A DNA stretch of 64,000 nt from CAVZCK01 sp963773735 (GTDB taxonomy: Bacteria; Pseudomonadota; Alphaproteobacteria; Rhizobiales; Rhodomicrobiaceae): contig CAVZCK010000025.1 in NCBI GenBank assembly GCA_963773735.1, positions 124,001 through 188,000 of the forward strand, read 5' to 3'. This document shows, piece after piece, positions 61,857-64,000 of the stretch. Made by a program: the position numbers and the translations under genes. The stretch's first letter is position 1. Each line of letters starts with the position of its first letter. The notes below the pieces were generated by a model. It was not told where the DNA came from. It made no database searches and saw only the letters and a program-made list of their open reading frames with translations.

Positions 61857-62363
61857 ATGTCGCTCACCCTGCATCAAGCTGTGTTTCCCTATACGCTGCG
61901 AACTCTCAACGCGCTCGGCGCCATTCTCGACAAGGCGGCCGCCCATTGCGAGGCGCGCAAGATCGATCCCGCCGCGCTGCTCGGATACCGGCTCGCGCCC
62001 GATATGTTCGATCTTAAGCGGCAGGTTCAGACGGTCAGCGACCAGGCCAAGGGCATGGCCTCGCGGCTCGCCGGCGTCGAAATCCCCAGCTATCCGGACA
62101 CCGAGACGACGATTTCGGAGCTGAAAGCCCGCCTGGCGAAGACCGCTGATTACGTCGGCAGCATCACCGAGGAAAAAGTTGCCGGTGCGGAGGATCGCGA
62201 GATCATCCTCAAGATGCGCCGCGGCGATCTGAAATTCAGCGGGCGGGATTACGTGTTCGGCTTCTTCATGCCGAATTTCTATTTCCATGCTGCAACGGCT
62301 TACGGGATTCTGCGGCATGCCGGCGTCGAGTTGGGCAAGCTGGATTTTATGGGCGCCGCCTGA
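61857..62363 (+). CDS. DUF1993 family protein
   Basis: The 168-residue protein shows the DUF1993 pattern: ALGAILDKAAAHCEARKIDP, RLAPDMFDLKRQVQTVSDQA, and LPNFYFH-type NFYFHAATAYGILRH-AG. The four-helix DinB-like fold has no established activity. It is monocistronic and convergent with the saccharopine-like gene. Confidence 0.92.
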   Translation: MSLTLHQAVFPYTLRTLNALGAILDKAAAHCEARKIDPAALLGYRLAPDMFDLKRQVQTVSDQAKGMASRLAGVEIPSYPDTETTISELKARLAKTADYVGSITEEKVAGAEDREIILKMRRGDLKFSGRDYVFGFFMPNFYFHAATAYGILRHAGVELGKLDFMGAA

Positions 62364-62413
62364 GCAGCGCCTCTCCAGCTTGTGAGAATAAAGCTGAATG
62401 ACATGGGTTAGTT

Positions 62414-62538
62414 GCCCTCTCCCAGTGGGAGAGGGTGGCGGCGAAGCCGCCGGGTGAGGGGTTAAAGTGTATGAATTTCAAAGGTTTGACCCACTCACCC
62501 TAACCCTCTCCCTATGGGGAGGGGATTAGGCTGGGGTA
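62414..62538. repeat. REP-like palindromic intergenic element
   Basis: Successive hairpins are visible: CCCTCTCCC/GGGAGAGGG (62414-62435, 3-nt loop), GGCGGC/GCCGCC (62436-62450) and CCCTCTCCC-type/GGGGAGGGG near 62505-62525, with GGGTGAGGGG and CACCCTAACCC as further near-complementary arms. This type of short GC-rich palindrome repeats in many rhizobial genomes between convergent genes; here it lies between DUF1993 and the saccharopine-like gene and may terminate both. Confidence 0.6.
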
Positions 62539-62551
62539 CGGACATCTGATC

Positions 62552-63779
62552 CTACCCCTCGATCAGCTCGAAGCTCAGTCCGGCATGGGTCTTGAGCCGC
62601 TCGATCAGCCGGTCGCCGAACACCACCGCCGGCGTCCAGAAGCCGCCGGGCTTTTCCGCCTTCGGCGTGTCCATCGCTAGGCAAGTGGCGGCCTGACCAA
62701 GCATCTTGCCGGTTGAGCCATACCCCGGATCGGCATCGCCGGTGACTTTGGCACGCAAGGTATGACCATGCTCGTCGGTTCCGAAGAAGCGCAGATCGAA
62801 AAAGCCGCGCCTTTGCGCCTCGGGGCTCGGCCCTTCACCCGGTGCGGGCAGAAAGCGCTTCAAGAGCCAGCGCGTCGGCGCAATGGCGCTGCCGGTGAGA
62901 AAAGCGCCTAAGCCGCCGGTCATGAAGCAGCGATCTCATTCGGCCGCGAGCGCCGCGCCCGGTCAGCACCGCCTCGTCATAGATGAAGTCCTTGCCATAG
63001 GCGAAGCCGGAAAGAGCGTTGCTCCGATGCACGATCCGCGTATTGATGCCGGCCATCACGAAGGGCGCAGTCCAGGCGCCGAAATCCGGGTCGAAGCCGG
63101 CGGCAGACAGGCTCGGCTGGCGGACTTTTGGCGCAATGTCAGGCGCAACCAGTATGTAAGGGTTGGCGACCTCACGCCGCAGCGCCGGGTTCCGACCGAC
63201 TTCTTCGGCAAAAGCCATCATGCTGGCGACGGTGCCGCCGGAGACGCCGCCGCGCAGGGCGCGGACCCGCATTTTGACACGCGTTAGCGGATGGCCGAAG
63301 CGCTGCGTCGCCTCCTGCTGCAGGAAATAGACGCCGAGATCGGAGGGGAGCGAGTCGAAGCCGCAGCAATTCACGATGCGCGCACCGGAGGCTTTCGCCG
63401 CTGCTTCATAGCGGCTGATCATGCGCTTGATCCAATACGCCTCGCCGGTCAGGTCACAATAGTCGGTGCCGGTCTCGGCGCAGACCTTGACCAGCGGCTC
63501 GCCATAAAGCGCATATGGCCCGACGGTCGAGACGACAGCGCGTGCGGCTCCGCACATGGCGCGGAGCGAGGCCTCATCGGCGGCGTCGGCCACGATCAGC
63601 GACGGCGCGGCGGCGCCGAGATCGCCTCGGAGCCGTTCGAGCTTGGATCGGGACCGTCCGGCAACAGCCCATTTCAGCGTGCCACTGGCGCCAAACTCAT
63701 CCATGAGATAGCGGCAGAGGATCTTGCCGACGAAACTCGTGGCACCGAAGACAACAAGGTCAAAAGCAGGTTCGGGCAT
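62552..63779 (-). CDS. Saccharopine-dehydrogenase-like / trans-enoyl-reductase family protein (one frameshift)
   Basis: The N-terminal frame has the Rossmann motif VVFGATSFVGKILCRYLMDE, AVSTVGPYALYGEPLVKVCA, NCCGFDSLPSDLGVYFL and GGVSGGTVASMMAF. Near 62930 it turns to nonsense; the rest (GLGAFLTGSAIAPTRWLLK, DADPGYGSTGKMLGQAATCLA) is in another frame and ends at 62552. Together about 410 residues. ATG 63779 has GGGGGA upstream. The family reduces lipid-like or unknown substrates; it is not lysine metabolism. Confidence 0.88.
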
Positions 63780-63806
63780 GGTGTTCAAATCCCCCAGATT
63801 TCCGTA

Positions 63807-64000
63807 TCAGCCACCAACGCCGGGCGGAAGCAGACGCGTCACATGCCCATTGCGGTAGCGCACGCTTTCGCCCTCGACCCAGACATCGCCGGAGGCGACG
63901 AGCCGCAGCGCATGAGGGTAAAGCCGGTGCTCGGCGGCGAGGATGCGCGCCGAAAGCGTTTCCTCATCGTCGTCGGCTCGAACCGGAACAACAGCCTGCG
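63807..64000 (-). CDS. purN: Phosphoribosylglycinamide formyltransferase, C-terminal part
   Basis: The minus strand gives an open 64-residue end: QAVVPVRADDDEETLSARIL, AAEHRLYPHALRLVASG, and a short tail before TGA at 63807-63809. This is the conserved C-terminus of PurN (GAR transformylase, purine synthesis); the 5' part lies outside the window. Confidence 0.92.
   Translation of the reverse strand, partial: QAVVPVRADDDEETLSARILAAEHRLYPHALRLVASGDVWVEGESVRYRNGHVTRLLPPGVGG

Noticed and set aside
1..64000. CRISPR arrays, insertion sequences, prophage or integrase genes
   Set aside because: No regularly spaced direct repeats, transposase or integrase motifs were found by reading.

Overview
The window is about 62-65% GC by eye and reads as an alphaproteobacterial (Rhizobiales/Hyphomicrobiales-type) chromosome segment, perhaps Beijerinckiaceae-like. 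The evidence is gene content: PhaR/PhaA, a rhizobial nolW-nolB-type secretion gene order, PlcP/BtaA/BtaB betaine-lipid genes, a DusA-type dihydrouridine synthase, and methylmalonyl-CoA mutase subunits. No 16S or housekeeping marker is present, so the genus is inference.

Layout. 1-3100: a CAP-domain lipoprotein (cut by the window edge), the PHA regulator phaR and the thiolase phaA. 3.1-22.7 kb: a large non-flagellar type III secretion (T3SS) locus. It holds a NopE-like self-cleaving effector candidate; sctT-S-R, a short SPOA protein, sctI/nolB and nolW on the minus strand; a candidate needle gene, sctD, sctU, a Tad-type secretin with CpaD-like and TadD-like partners, sctV and sctY; and sctJ-K-L-N-O-Q. 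22.7-25.7 kb: plcP-btaA-btaB, a phospholipid-to-betaine-lipid remodelling cassette. 25.9-33.3 kb: an XRE regulator and hyfBCEFGI encoding a hydrogenase-4-like membrane complex whose large subunit has lost most nickel ligands, followed by the stump of a formate dehydrogenase gene. 34.3-47.3 kb: a core-LPS-type glycosyltransferase, dusA, proline iminopeptidase, a symporter/DUF4212 pair divergent from a CrbR/CrbS-like two-component system, tRNA(CAU), mtnA plus a class II aldolase, and a pteridine-reductase-like SDR. 48.1-64 kb: RNase T2, DUF2066, VOC, DUF853 ATPase, DUF4332, mutA/mutB, DUF4239, GT87, cbpA/cbpM, DUF1993, a saccharopine-dehydrogenase-like gene and the end of purN.

The most notable system is the T3SS. 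Its inner-membrane export parts look standard, but the outer-membrane module is a mosaic: a rhizobial NolW secretin N-domain, a CpaC/RcpA-type secretin, a CpaD-like lipoprotein and a TadD-like TPR lipoprotein. SctU lacks the NPTH self-cleavage motif (it reads GDDH), there are two SPOA-domain C-ring proteins, and no translocon, gatekeeper or SctP-like ruler gene was recognised.

Many genes (the unknown gene at 9.9 kb, the TPR gene, btaA, dusA, mtnA, the SDR, DUF853, mutB, DUF4239, cbpA, the saccharopine-like gene) are interrupted by simple indels that leave the protein sequence recognisable on both sides. About a dozen fall in mutB alone. This suggests base-calling or assembly indels rather than wholesale gene decay, so the broken frames should be read with that in mind.
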